Source of the DNA: Gallionella sp.
GTDB taxonomy: Bacteria > Pseudomonadota > Gammaproteobacteria > Burkholderiales > Gallionellaceae
NCBI GenBank assembly: GCA_023259035.1
Contig: JAHFRA010000002.1
Coordinates: 62,001 to 126,000 of the forward strand
Length of the DNA stretch: 64,000 bases
Direction: 5' to 3'
Of this stretch, positions 44,793-55,400 are shown in pieces. The notes beneath the pieces are model-generated. The model was not told the DNA's origin. It saw only the letters and a program-made list of their open reading frames with translations, and did not search any database. Made by a program: the position numbers and the translations under genes. The number at the start of each line of letters is the position of its first letter. Positions within the stretch are counted from its first letter, which is position 1.

Positions 44793-46856
44793 ATGCATGG
44801 TACTTCCACAACACATGACGCCAACTCCCAAGGTACATCGTCGGCGGAGAAAATTGGCTGGGCGAAAACTATCGCCATTTTTACCCTGGCCCTGGGGCTG
44901 GTTGTCCTGTCCGGCTGGGCATGGAACATAGACGCGTTCAAGCGTCTGCTGCCGGGGCTGGTCACCATGAAGGCGAATACCGCCGCCGCTTTCGCCCTGG
45001 CCGGAATAAGCCTGTACCTGCACACGCTACGGCAAATTTCACCAGCCACCCTGATGACCAGGCGGTTGGGCGCGGCCCTGGTATTGCTGCTCGGCCTGGC
45101 GACACTCTCGGAATACTACCTTGGCTGGGACGCAGGCATCGACCAACTGCTGTTCAGCGAACCCGCCGGGGAAATATTGACATCACATCCCGGGCGGATG
45201 TCCACCATCACGGCCACCAACTTCGCATTGATAGGCGGCGCGCTGTTGCTCGTGGAAGCACGGTTGTGGATGGCTGCCCAGGCAGCGGCGTTTGCCGTGG
45301 CGATATCCGCGTTGCTGCCGCTGGGCGGCTACATATTCGGCAACCTGTCGCCCACCCATATTGGCAGCACTACAGCCATTGCAGCGCACACGGCAGCGGG
45401 TTTTCTGGTGCTGGCCGTGGGTGTTCTGGCAGCCATGCAGAACCACGGCCTCATGATGCGGCTGCGGAAAAAATCACTGGTGATCGGCCTGGCAACTTCG
45501 CTGATTACCCTGATTATTATATTTGGTGCGGCTTACTATAACTTCGTGCAAAAAGACAAGGCAAGCCAGTGGGTGGAACACACCTACGAAGTGATTCAAA
45601 GCATGGATTCATTCTCCAATTCGCTGCACGATTTCTTGTATCACAACCGGGGGTTCCTGCTTACCGGTGATAACCTCCAGTTGGTGGAAAAGGAGAAGCG
45701 CCACAGCGCCATGCTGGCCGAACTTGCCAGGGTGCACGAGATGACATCCAGCAACCCGGTGCAGCATGAACGTCTGGAAGCGCTGGACAAACTCGTCCAG
45801 CAACGCATAGAACGCGCCGATATGGCGGTGCGGGTGCGGCGCGAAAAAGGCCCAGAGGCTGCCGCAGCAATGGTTGTCAGCGGCAAGGGCGACACCTTGA
45901 CCGATGAAATTGAGGCAAAACTGGATGAGCTGGAAAATACGGAAAAAGACCTGCTGAAAGAGCGGCAAAGAATTGCCGAGGTCACGAGATCCAGCAGTTT
46001 GTTCACCTTGGGAACCCTGGCGGCAGCCAGCTTATTGTTGCTGCTGTGGGTATTCAGGACATCGCAACGTGAAATCAGCGAACGCAAACGGGCGGAAGAG
46101 AAGATCAGGGAACTTAACCTGGGCCTGGAGTCGCGGGTGATCGAGCGGACGGCGCAATTGGAAGCCGCCAACAAGGATATGGAAGATTTCAACTACAACA
46201 TTTCCCATGACTTGCGCGCGCCGTTGCGCGCGGTCGATGGCTTTTCGCGGATACTGCTGGAAGAGTATGTTGACAAGCTGGATGACGAAGGCAAGCGGAT
46301 GTTGAATGTGGTGGGCGGAAACGCCCGGAAAATGGGGCAACTGATAGACGGCCTCCTGGCATTTTCCCGTGTCGGACGCAGCAAGATTGAGCGCTCCGCC
46401 ATCAACATGAGAACCATGGTGGCGTGCGCGTGGGAAGAGCTCAAGCCGGAAATGGCCGGGCGGGATGTGCGGCTGGAACTCCGCGACCTCCCGCCCGCCG
46501 ATGGCGATCCCGCGATGATGCGCCAGGTTGTTTTCAACCTGCTGTCCAATGCGGTGAAATTCACGCAGCACCGCGCGGATGCACGGGTCGAAGTAAGCGG
46601 CTATGCCGATGGGCGTGAAATTGTTTACCATGTCAAAGACAACGGCGTCGGGTTCGACATGGAGTATGCGAATAAATTGTTCGGTGTCTTCCAGCGCCTG
46701 CATGGCATGGAAGAATTCGAGGGCACGGGCATCGGGCTGGCTGTCGTCAAGCGCATCATCACCAAGCACGGCGGGCGGGTGTGGGCGGAAGGCAAAGTCA
46801 ACGAAGGGGCGACGATTTATTTTGCGTTGCCGGCAAAGAGGGAAGATCATGATTGA
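44793..46856 (+). CDS. Histidine kinase with multi-helix membrane domain and CHASE3-like sensor
   Basis: This 687-residue protein starts MHGTSTTHDANSQ, behind AAGGAAA. Six to eight hydrophobic helices span about 22-240, in the style of MASE sensor regions. A CHASE3-like extracytoplasmic helical domain follows (about 255-400; SLHDFLYHNRGFLLTGDN), then another helix (about 405-425). HisKA has His472 in NISHDLRAPLRAVDGF, with HATPase (DNGVGFDMEYANKLFGVFQR). The stop overlaps the next kinase start by eight bases, as ATGATTGA, implying coupled translation of two kinases. The signal is unknown; such integral domains often follow membrane or respiratory state. Confidence 0.88.
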   Translation: MHGTSTTHDANSQGTSSAEKIGWAKTIAIFTLALGLVVLSGWAWNIDAFKRLLPGLVTMKANTAAAFALAGISLYLHTLRQISPATLMTRRLGAALVLLLGLATLSEYYLGWDAGIDQLLFSEPAGEILTSHPGRMSTITATNFALIGGALLLVEARLWMAAQAAAFAVAISALLPLGGYIFGNLSPTHIGSTTAIAAHTAAGFLVLAVGVLAAMQNHGLMMRLRKKSLVIGLATSLITLIIIFGAAYYNFVQKDKASQWVEHTYEVIQSMDSFSNSLHDFLYHNRGFLLTGDNLQLVEKEKRHSAMLAELARVHEMTSSNPVQHERLEALDKLVQQRIERADMAVRVRREKGPEAAAAMVVSGKGDTLTDEIEAKLDELENTEKDLLKERQRIAEVTRSSSLFTLGTLAAASLLLLLWVFRTSQREISERKRAEEKIRELNLGLESRVIERTAQLEAANKDMEDFNYNISHDLRAPLRAVDGFSRILLEEYVDKLDDEGKRMLNVVGGNARKMGQLIDGLLAFSRVGRSKIERSAINMRTMVACAWEELKPEMAGRDVRLELRDLPPADGDPAMMRQVVFNLLSNAVKFTQHRADARVEVSGYADGREIVYHVKDNGVGFDMEYANKLFGVFQRLHGMEEFEGTGIGLAVVKRIITKHGGRVWAEGKVNEGATIYFALPAKREDHD

Positions 46857-49800
46857 TGCAGCGCAACTTGGAAGAAAAGGGGGCAGCATGCAAACCGGCC
46901 TATCTGATTACCCAACCATGCGCTGGCGGCGAAGATATGGCCTCCTCGCGCTCATCTGGAGCGTGCTGGTAATCGGCTCTCTGGCGCTGGATATAGCCCA
47001 GGAAAAACAGTCCACCCTGAGAACGGCCACGGCCGCCGCCCTTGCCAGCATCAACAAGGATATAAGTTTCCGCAAATGGGTCAACTCCCACGGCGGCGTT
47101 TATGTCCCGCCCACCGAGCATACCCCGCCCAACCCATACCTGAACGTGCCCGACCGGGATGTCGTCACCACCACAGGCGTGGCGCTCACCCTGATGAACC
47201 CTGCCTATGCGCTGCGCGAAATGCAGAACGATTTTTCGAATGATTTCGGCACCAGAAGCCACATCACCAGCCTCAAACTGCTTAACCCGAAAAACGCCCC
47301 CGATGCATGGGAAACAACAGCCCTGCACAGCTTCGAGCAGGGCACGAAGGAATTGCTGGAAATACAGCAGATCGATGGGGAGTCTTATCTGAGGCTGATG
47401 CGGCCTTTCTTCGTTGACAGAGGATGTCTCAAATGCCATGCACAGCAGGGCTACAAAGAGGGCGATATCCGCGGCGGGATCAGCTCCGCGATTTCCCTGA
47501 AGCCTTATCTGGCTCGCGAGCGTGAACTCAGCGCCAACATGGCGCTTTCTCACGGCACGATCTGGCTGCTCGGTCTGGCCGGGCTGGGATTTTCGTTCCG
47601 GCGCGACCGCCGCCAGGCAGAGGAGCGGGAAACGGCGGCAAATGCTTTGCGCGCAAGCGAGAGCCAAATGCGCCTGCTGCTGGATTCCGCCGCCGAAGCG
47701 ATCTACGGCATTGACCTGCACGGAAACTGCACGTTCTGCAACCTCTCCTGCCTGCGCATTTTGGGTTATCAGCACACCGGGGAACTGACCGGCAAGAACA
47801 TGCATGATTTAATCCACAACCGGTATGCAGATGGAACCTGCTTCCCGGTGGAGGACTGCCGCATTTTCCGCGCCTTCCTGACGGGGCAAAACTCGCATGT
47901 GGATGATGAAGTGCTATGGCGTGCCGACGGCACCTGTTTCCCTGCCGAATACTGGTCACATCCGCAAATCATCGACGGCAATGTGGTAGGCGCCGTAGTG
48001 ACTTTCATGGATATCACCGAACGCAAGCTGGCCGAGGAACAGATACGCCGCAGCGAGCACAGCCTGAGCGAAGCGCAGCGCATAGCCCACTTGGGTAGCT
48101 GGGATCTCGATATCGTCAATAACGTATTGACCTGGTCGGATGAAATCTACCGTATCTTCGAGATTGATCCGGAAAAATTCGGCGCAACCTATGATGCTTT
48201 CCTGGATGCGATTCATCCCGATGACCGCGAGCTGGTGAACAACGCCTACACCGAGTCGCTCAAAAACAGGCTGCCTTACAACATCGCGCACCGTTTGCTG
48301 ATGAAGGACGGGCGCGTGAAATATGTGAACGAAATATGCGAAACTTATTACGGCGAGGACGGCAGTCCGTTGCGCTCGTTCGGCATAGTGCATGACATCA
48401 CCGAGCGCAAGCAAGCGGAAGAGGCGTTGCGGGAGAGCGAGGCGCGGCTGCAACTGGAACGCGATAACCTGCAAAACATTGTCGGCAGCATGGGCGATGG
48501 CGTGTACATCGTCAACGCCGATTACGACATCGAATACATCAATCCCGTCATCGAAAAATTATTTGGTCCGGCAGGCGGGCGCAAGTGTTACGAATATTTC
48601 CATGACCGGACAGAAGCCTGCCCCTGGTGCAAGAACCCGGAGGTGTTTGCCGGGAAACCGGTACGCTGGGAGTGGACATCCAAAAAAACCGGCCAGACAT
48701 TCGACCTGTTCGATGCGCCGTTGCGCCACGCCGACGGGCATGTATCCAAGATCGAATTCTTCCACGACATCACCGATTCCAAACGGGGCGAAGAGGCGCT
48801 GCGCAAAAGCGAGGAGCAATTCCGCGCCATTTTCGATAACGCTGCCATAGGCATTGCCCGAATCTCCACGGCAGGCCGGTTCCTGGAAATAAACGGGGAA
48901 TTTTGCAGGATTATCGGTTATACCCGTGAAGAGGTATTGTCGCAGGAGTTCACCTTCCAGCAGATTACCTTTCCCGAAGATATTGAGCCTGACCTGGCAT
49001 CGGTCAACAAGCTGCTTGATGGCGTCGGCGATGACTACGCGATGGAAAAACGTTACATCCGCAAGGATGGAAGCATCGCCTGGGTAAACCTTTCGGTTCA
49101 CCTGTTGCGGGACAACGAGCGGAACCCGCTGTATTTCATCAGCGCAGTCCAGGACATTACCGAGCGCAAGCTGTCCGAAAAAGAACTCTGGGAAAAGGAA
49201 GAGCGCCTGGCGCTGGCCACGCTCCACAACGGCGTAGGTGTCTGGGACTGGAACCTGATAACCCAGGAGATGGTCTGGGACGATTCGATGTTCTCACTCT
49301 ACCATATCCGCCGCGAAGACTTCATCGGCACCGAAGAGGCATGGCGGGCGGCCTTGCACCCCGATGACCTCCATCGTGGTGACCAGGAAGTGAATGATGC
49401 GATCGCGGGCAAGAAGCCTTTCGACACGGAGTTCCGCGTCGTCTGGCCAAACGGCGAGATTCACCACATCAAGGCCGTGGCGAAGGTGTTCCGCGACGAA
49501 CGGGGAACCCCATTGCGGATGCTCGGCATCAACATGGACATCACCGAGCACAAACAGATGGAAGAGGAAATCACCAAGCTTAACCGGAGCCTTGAATCGC
49601 GGGTGATTGAACGGACGGCCGAGCTGGAAGCTTCCAATAAGGACATGGAAAGTTTCAGCTACTCCATTTCCCATGACTTGCGCGCGCCGTTGCGCGCGAT
49701 CAACGGTTTCTCGAAGATACTGCAGGAAGATTACGCCGCAAGGTTGGATGATGAAGGCAAGCGGCTGTTGAATGTGGTGGGCGACAATGCACAGAAAATG

Positions 49801-50307
49801 GGAGAACTGATAGACGACATCCTGGCGTTTTCCCGCGCCGGACGCAATGAAATCAGGCGCTCCGTGATCGACATGAAGAAAATGGTGGCGGGCGTATGGG
49901 AGGAACTCAAACCGGAGATGACCGGGCGCAACGTGCATCTGGAACTGCGCGACATGCCGCCAGCCGAGGGCGATGCCGCGATGATTCATCAGGTCGTTTT
50001 CAACCTGCTGGCGAATGCGGTGAAATTCACGCAACGCCACACGGATGCGCGGATCGAAGTAGGCGGGCAAACGGATGAACATGAAACTGTTTACCATGTC
50101 GAAGACAATGGCGTCGGCTTCGACATGCAGTATGCGGACAAATTATTCGGCGTGTTCCTGCGCCTGCATGGCGCGGATGAATTCGAAGGCACCGGCATCG
50201 GACTGGCCATCGTCAAGCGTATCATCACCAAGCACGGCGGACGGGTGTGGGCGGAAGGCAAGATCAACGGGGGTGCGACGTTTTATTTTGCGCTGCCGAA
50301 GAGGTGA
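46849..50307 (+). CDS. Hybrid-length histidine kinase with c-type haem sensor and five PAS domains
   Basis: This protein of about 1152 residues has a TM helix at about 28-48 and a periplasmic DUF3365/Tll0287-like domain (about 50-225). That domain has a haem site CLKCH at residues 193-197 in FVDRGCLKCHAQQGYKEGD. A second TM lies at about 230-250. Five PAS domains follow (about 270-400, 405-525, 535-650, 660-780, 785-905), then HisKA with His942 and HATPase. The haem suggests redox, oxygen or NO sensing in the periplasm. An alternative start is 46888 (MQTGLSDY), which has a better ribosome-binding site. The first PAS closely resembles the one in the 38659 protein. Confidence 0.88.
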   Translation: MIDAAQLGRKGGSMQTGLSDYPTMRWRRRYGLLALIWSVLVIGSLALDIAQEKQSTLRTATAAALASINKDISFRKWVNSHGGVYVPPTEHTPPNPYLNVPDRDVVTTTGVALTLMNPAYALREMQNDFSNDFGTRSHITSLKLLNPKNAPDAWETTALHSFEQGTKELLEIQQIDGESYLRLMRPFFVDRGCLKCHAQQGYKEGDIRGGISSAISLKPYLARERELSANMALSHGTIWLLGLAGLGFSFRRDRRQAEERETAANALRASESQMRLLLDSAAEAIYGIDLHGNCTFCNLSCLRILGYQHTGELTGKNMHDLIHNRYADGTCFPVEDCRIFRAFLTGQNSHVDDEVLWRADGTCFPAEYWSHPQIIDGNVVGAVVTFMDITERKLAEEQIRRSEHSLSEAQRIAHLGSWDLDIVNNVLTWSDEIYRIFEIDPEKFGATYDAFLDAIHPDDRELVNNAYTESLKNRLPYNIAHRLLMKDGRVKYVNEICETYYGEDGSPLRSFGIVHDITERKQAEEALRESEARLQLERDNLQNIVGSMGDGVYIVNADYDIEYINPVIEKLFGPAGGRKCYEYFHDRTEACPWCKNPEVFAGKPVRWEWTSKKTGQTFDLFDAPLRHADGHVSKIEFFHDITDSKRGEEALRKSEEQFRAIFDNAAIGIARISTAGRFLEINGEFCRIIGYTREEVLSQEFTFQQITFPEDIEPDLASVNKLLDGVGDDYAMEKRYIRKDGSIAWVNLSVHLLRDNERNPLYFISAVQDITERKLSEKELWEKEERLALATLHNGVGVWDWNLITQEMVWDDSMFSLYHIRREDFIGTEEAWRAALHPDDLHRGDQEVNDAIAGKKPFDTEFRVVWPNGEIHHIKAVAKVFRDERGTPLRMLGINMDITEHKQMEEEITKLNRSLESRVIERTAELEASNKDMESFSYSISHDLRAPLRAINGFSKILQEDYAARLDDEGKRLLNVVGDNAQKMGELIDDILAFSRAGRNEIRRSVIDMKKMVAGVWEELKPEMTGRNVHLELRDMPPAEGDAAMIHQVVFNLLANAVKFTQRHTDARIEVGGQTDEHETVYHVEDNGVGFDMQYADKLFGVFLRLHGADEFEGTGIGLAIVKRIITKHGGRVWAEGKINGGATFYFALPKR

Positions 50308-50407
50308 AAACCATGACTTCAGTTTATCGTGATACCGTCATTTCCGCGCAGGCGGAAATGACGTGGGCGAGTAGATTTGGCTTTGTTCACCCAACATGGA
50401 GAACGAG

Positions 50408-51724
50408 ATGAACGATGCAGCGACGGATAACGAAGCCAAACTGAAGGAAGCCCTTGCAGAATCCCAGAGGCGGGAGCTTGAATTCTCGGCACTGCTGGAA
50501 GCATCGCGCACCATCCTCGAATACCGCGATTTCCCGCAGGCGGCGAGGAGGATTTTCGATTCATGCAAAAATCTGACCGGGGCCACAGCCGGATATGTCG
50601 CGCTGTTAAATGCAGACGGAGATGAAAACCTGGTGCTGTTTCTGGATGCCGGGGGGCGTACCTGTACCGTTGATCCCAGCCTCCCCATGCCCGTCAGGGG
50701 ACTCAGGGGAGAGGCCTATGGCGCGCCCAAAACGGTATATGAAAACAGCTTCATGTCCAGCCCATGGATAAAACTCATGCCCGGAGGCCACGTGCGTCTC
50801 GACAACGTTTTGTTTGCCCCGCTGCTGGTCGGGGGCAAGGCGGTCGGGGTGATGGGGATAGCCAACAAACCCGGCGGCTTTACCGAAAGGGATGCGCATA
50901 TAGCCACCGCCTTTGGCGATATCGCCGCCCTCGCCCTCAGCAACAACTGGACTCTGGATGAGCTGGCGAAGAGCGAGGCGGAAGTCAAAAAGCTCAATAC
51001 TGAACTTGGCCGCCATACCGCCGAGATTGAAGAGGCCAACAATGAGCTGGAAGCTTTCGCTTATACGGTGTCGCACGACCTGCGCGTGCCGTTGCGCGCG
51101 ATAGACGGGTTTTCGCAAAACCTGCTGGATGAATACGCCGGCAAGCTGGATGAGGAAGGCAAACGGCTGCTCCACGTAGTGAGGGACAATGCCCATAAAA
51201 TGGGGCAATTGATCAGCGACATCCTCGCGTTTTCCCGCGCGGGACGCCAGGAAATGTCGGTAGCGGAGGTGGACATGAAAAGCCTGGCGGGTGCCGCTTT
51301 GGATGTGCTGCAACAGACCACCGTCGGGCGCGACCTCACAGTGGACATAAAACCGCTCCCCTCTGCTCGCGGCGATTTTTCGATGCTGCAGCAGGTGTGG
51401 ATCAACCTGCTCGTCAACGCCATCAAGTTCACCCGGCCAAAACCGGCAGCGCGCATCGAAGTGGGAGGCGCAGCCGAGGAGGGAGAGCTTGTATACTACG
51501 TGAAGGACAACGGAGTCGGCTTTAATATGCAGTATGTGGACAAGCTGTTCGGTGCATTCCAGCGCTTGCACCGGGCTGATGAATTCGAAGGCACCGGCAT
51601 CGGATTGGCCATCGTCAAGCGCATCATCACCAAGCACGGCGGGCGGGTGTGGGCGGAAGGCAAACCCAACGAAGGCGCGACAATTTATTTTGCTTTGCCA
51701 ACCAAGGAGGAGAAACATGGATGA
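50408..51724 (+). CDS. Soluble GAF-domain histidine kinase
   Basis: This protein of about 438 residues starts [16 protein letters not shown], five bases after GGAGA. An upstream Met at 50396 is less well placed. It lacks membrane helices. A GAF domain (about 35-175; [35 protein letters not shown]) is followed by a coiled coil, HisKA with His223 in [16 protein letters not shown], and HATPase ([20 protein letters not shown]). GAF may bind a small ligand or chromophore; no phytochrome-type Cys is evident. It overlaps the identical Rcp1-like regulator by eight bases, like the 36159 kinase. Confidence 0.9.
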   Translation: MNDAATDNEAKLKEALAESQRRELEFSALLEASRTILEYRDFPQAARRIFDSCKNLTGATAGYVALLNADGDENLVLFLDAGGRTCTVDPSLPMPVRGLRGEAYGAPKTVYENSFMSSPWIKLMPGGHVRLDNVLFAPLLVGGKAVGVMGIANKPGGFTERDAHIATAFGDIAALALSNNWTLDELAKSEAEVKKLNTELGRHTAEIEEANNELEAFAYTVSHDLRVPLRAIDGFSQNLLDEYAGKLDEEGKRLLHVVRDNAHKMGQLISDILAFSRAGRQEMSVAEVDMKSLAGAALDVLQQTTVGRDLTVDIKPLPSARGDFSMLQQVWINLLVNAIKFTRPKPAARIEVGGAAEEGELVYYVKDNGVGFNMQYVDKLFGAFQRLHRADEFEGTGIGLAIVKRIITKHGGRVWAEGKPNEGATIYFALPTKEEKHG

Positions 51725-52163
51725 TACGGTGCAAGAAGTAGAAATCCTGCTGGTGGAAGACAACCCGAACGATGCGGAACTGGCGATCCGGGCGCTGAAG
51801 AAAAACAAGCTGGCCAACAAGCTGCTGTGGGTGAAGGATGGCGCGGAAGCGCTGGATTTTATCTTTGCCACGGGCAGCTATTCGCACCGCGATGTGGAGA
51901 ACGGCCCCAAGGTGATCCTGCTGGATTTGCGCCTGCCCAAGGTGGACGGCATGGAAGTGCTGCGCCGGGCCAAGGGCGATGAGCGCACCAAGGCCATTCC
52001 CGTGGTGGTGCTGACCTCGTCCAGGGAAGACCGGGATGTCGTGGAGAGCTACAAACTCGGCGTCAACAGCTTCATCAGCAAGCCGGTGGAGTTTGAAGCA
52101 TTCGCCAAGATCGTGGCGGAGCTGGGATTCTATTGGCTGCTGGTAAACCAGCCGCCGGTGTAA
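51717..52163 (+). CDS. Rcp1-like single-domain response regulator, copy 2
   Basis: This 148-residue receiver is identical in protein to copy 1 at 37954-38400 (acceptor Asp70). The DNA differs at one base near the start. Together with the last 70 bases of the upstream kinase and 112 bases downstream it forms a duplicated block. Two different kinases therefore feed chemically identical regulators, which could merge their signals. Start and overlap are as in copy 1; a longer frame to 51534 lies within the kinase and is rejected. Confidence 0.92.
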   Translation: MDDTVQEVEILLVEDNPNDAELAIRALKKNKLANKLLWVKDGAEALDFIFATGSYSHRDVENGPKVILLDLRLPKVDGMEVLRRAKGDERTKAIPVVVLTSSREDRDVVESYKLGVNSFISKPVEFEAFAKIVAELGFYWLLVNQPPV

Positions 52164-52459
52164 TCATGACCGCACCCGCGCTCGGGCGCGATTCAAACTG
52201 ATGTGGTGGAATACGTAGCCCGGATGAAACGTAGTGTTAACCAATGACTTGGCCGTTGTTTTTTGACGGCCTAGTCAGATGGCTATGCAAAGCTATCCGG
52301 GAATGCGGTGCTCCGTTCTTCCCGGATTCCGTTGCACTCCATCCGGGCTACAACTACAACACCGTGCAGGTGCGCGAAATAATTTCCACATCAGTTTGAA
52401 TCGCACCCCCCCACACCACCCCTTTCAAGGGGAGGTCATGAAGGGCAAATGGATTATCT
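52164..52459. repeat. Duplicated intergenic segment, copy 2, with inverted REP-like element
   Basis: Positions 52164-52275 are identical to 38401-38512. Hairpin-repeat copy E (52236-52288) extends further here (TCAGATGGCTATGC). The 52-base REP-like element at 52300-52351 is the exact reverse complement of 38514-38565. After about 52390 the two copies match again up to the start of the GGDEF-EAL gene, with small differences in the run of C residues. Confidence 0.85.
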
Positions 52460-55400
52460 ATGACACAAGCAACTACACCACTGCGTATCCTGATGCTGGA
52501 GGACTCGCCGACCGATGCCGAGCTGATCGAGCGCGAGCTGCGCAAGGGCGGCATGACTTTCACCTTGAAGCAGGTGGAATCGCGGGAAGCGTTTACCCGT
52601 GCGCTCGAGGATTTTCTCCCCGATATCATCCTGACGGATTTTAATCTGCCCGGTTTTAGTGGCATGTCCGCGCTGGAAATGGTGCGGCGCGATTATCCTG
52701 AAACTCCGGTGATTATGGTCACCGGCGCACTTTCCGATAAAGAGGCCGTGGAATTGCTCCAGGCCGGCGCACAGGACTATGTGCTGAAAGACCGATTGGC
52801 GCGACTGCCGTCCGCCGTGCAGCATGTGCTGCTGGTCGAGCAAGGAATCAAGATTCGAAAATTGGCCGAAGCTCAACTGCATGAAAAAACCGAGCTGCTC
52901 GAAAACGTCATTAACTCTTCCACCGATTATATTTTTGTAAAAGACCGCGAACTACGCACCATCCTGTGCAATGAAACGTTCGCGCGCGCGCTGGGCAAGA
53001 AGCCGGAGGAACTGTACGGCAAGACCGATATTGAAAACGGCTGGGATGCCGATCTGGTCAAGGGTAATCCGGAAAAAGGCATACGCGGCTTTGAGCAGGA
53101 CGACCTTGCTGCCCTCGCGGGCAACAAGGTGCATTCCTCCTCTGACCTTGGCAACATCGGGGAAGAAATTCGCTATTTCGATTCCGTGAAGGTTCCGCTG
53201 AAATCCTCAAATGGGGAAGTTTTCGGCATGCTGGGCATCAGCCGCGACGTTACCGAGCAAAAGCAGATTGAATTGAGAGATCAGGCCTTGCTGCGGCGCA
53301 ATCAGGTGCTGATGCAGAGCACGTCTGAGGGTGTGCATATACTGGACGATCGGGGCAACGTCATTGAAGCCAACGAGGCATTCTGCCGCCACTTGGGCTA
53401 CACACAGGCGGAGATATTGCAGCTCGGTTTGCTTGACTTTGACGCAAAGTTTTCTGCCGATGAGCTACGGGAAAATATCAAAAAATTGCTGGACGGCCAT
53501 GCCGTAATTGAAACTGTGCACCGGTGTAAAAATGGTGAATTAGTGGATGTCGAAGTAAATGTATCCGGTGTTGAACTGGATGGGCAACCATGCCTCTTTT
53601 GCTTGAGCCATGACATCACCGAGCGCAAGCGGGCAGAGGATCTGTTGCGTTTTCACAGCAATATCCTGCAGAACCTGGCGGAAGGCGTCTTCCTGATTCG
53701 CGCCAGCGACGGGGTGATTGTTTTCACCAACCCGCAGTTTGAATGCATGTTCGGTTATGAAACCGGGGAACTTCTCGGCAAGCATGTGAGCATAGTCAAT
53801 GCTCCCGGCGAGCGCAGCCCGGAAACCGTGGCAGCCGCAATCATGAACGAGCTTGCGCGGGCAGGGATGTGGAACGGCGAGGTGCAAAACATCAGGAAAG
53901 ACGGAACACCTTTCTGGTGCCGTGCCAATGTTTCGACTTTTGATCATCCCCAATTTGGCAAAGTCTGGGTGTCGGCGCATGAAGACATATCCGAACGCAA
54001 GCGGACCGAAGAAGATTTTCAAAGGTTCTTCAATCTTATCCCCGATCTGATGTGTATCGCGTCAACCGACGGGCATTTCAAAAGAATCAATCCTATGTGG
54101 CATGAAGCGCTCGGATACACCGAACAGGAAATCCTTGCCCAACCTTTCCTCGATTTAATCCATCCCGATGACCGGGACGCGACGATGAGGGAAGTGGAGC
54201 GGCAATTGGCTGGAGAGGCGACGATACAATTTACCAACCGCTATCGCTGCAAGGACGGCAACTACAAATGGCTGGAATGGAGGGCGACACCGGCGGTTGA
54301 CAAAAAGCTGCTGTTTGCCTCCGCGCGCGACATAACCCAGAAAAAAGAATTCGATGAAATAATCTGGAGACAGGCCAACTTCGATGCGTTGACCAGCCTG
54401 CCCAACCGCCACATGCTCCATGATCGCATGGAGCAGGAAATCAAGAAGTCCACCCGTAGCGGCGCTTCGTTTGCGTTGCTGCTCATTGACCTGGACCATT
54501 TCAAGGAAGTCAACGACACCTTGGGGCATGACATGGGCGACGTGCTGCTGACCGAAGCAACCCACCGCATTGTCGACTGTGTCCGCGCAACCGACGTCGT
54601 GGCCAGAATGGGCGGCGACGAGTTCACCGTCTTGCTGACTGAGGTCGACGATTTCAGCAGTGTTGAGCGAATCGCCCAGAGCATCATCCAGAAACTCGCC
54701 GCTTCTTTCCAGCTGAAAAAGGAAATAGCCTACGTGTCGGCCAGCATCGGCATCACGTTGTATCCAAATGATGCCACCGACATAGAAGGGTTGCTCAAGA
54801 ATGCCGACCAGGCAATGTATGTCGCCAAGGAACAAGGGCGCAACCGCCACAGCTATTTCACCCCCGCCCTGCACGAGGCCGCGCAGACCAAGCTGCGGTT
54901 GGTCAACGACTTGCGTGGCGCGTTGGCGGCCAACCAGTTCATGGTTTATTTCCAGCCCATCGTGGAACTGGCTACCGGCAACATCCGCAAGGCGGAAGCA
55001 TTGATCCGCTGGCAGCACCCCGAACGCGGGTTGGTCAACCCTGCCCAATTCATTCCGCTAGCCGAGGAAACCGGGCTTATCCTGGGAATTGGTGACTGGG
55101 TATTTCATGAATCGATGCGCTACGCCAAGCGTTGGAGAACGCTGTACAACCCCGTGTTTCAGATCAGCGTGAACAAGTCGCCGATACAGTTTTACAAAGA
55201 CGGCGAAGAACACACCGCGTGGTTATCCTATCTGAGAGAAATTGACCTGCCCGGCCAATGCCTGACTATCGAGATTACCGAAGGATTGTTGCTGGATTCG
55301 AACTCGTTGATTAACGGCGCGTTGCTCACGCTGCGCAACGCTGATATCCAGGTCTCCATCGATGATTTCGGCACCGGTTATTCGTCGCTGTCCTATCTCA

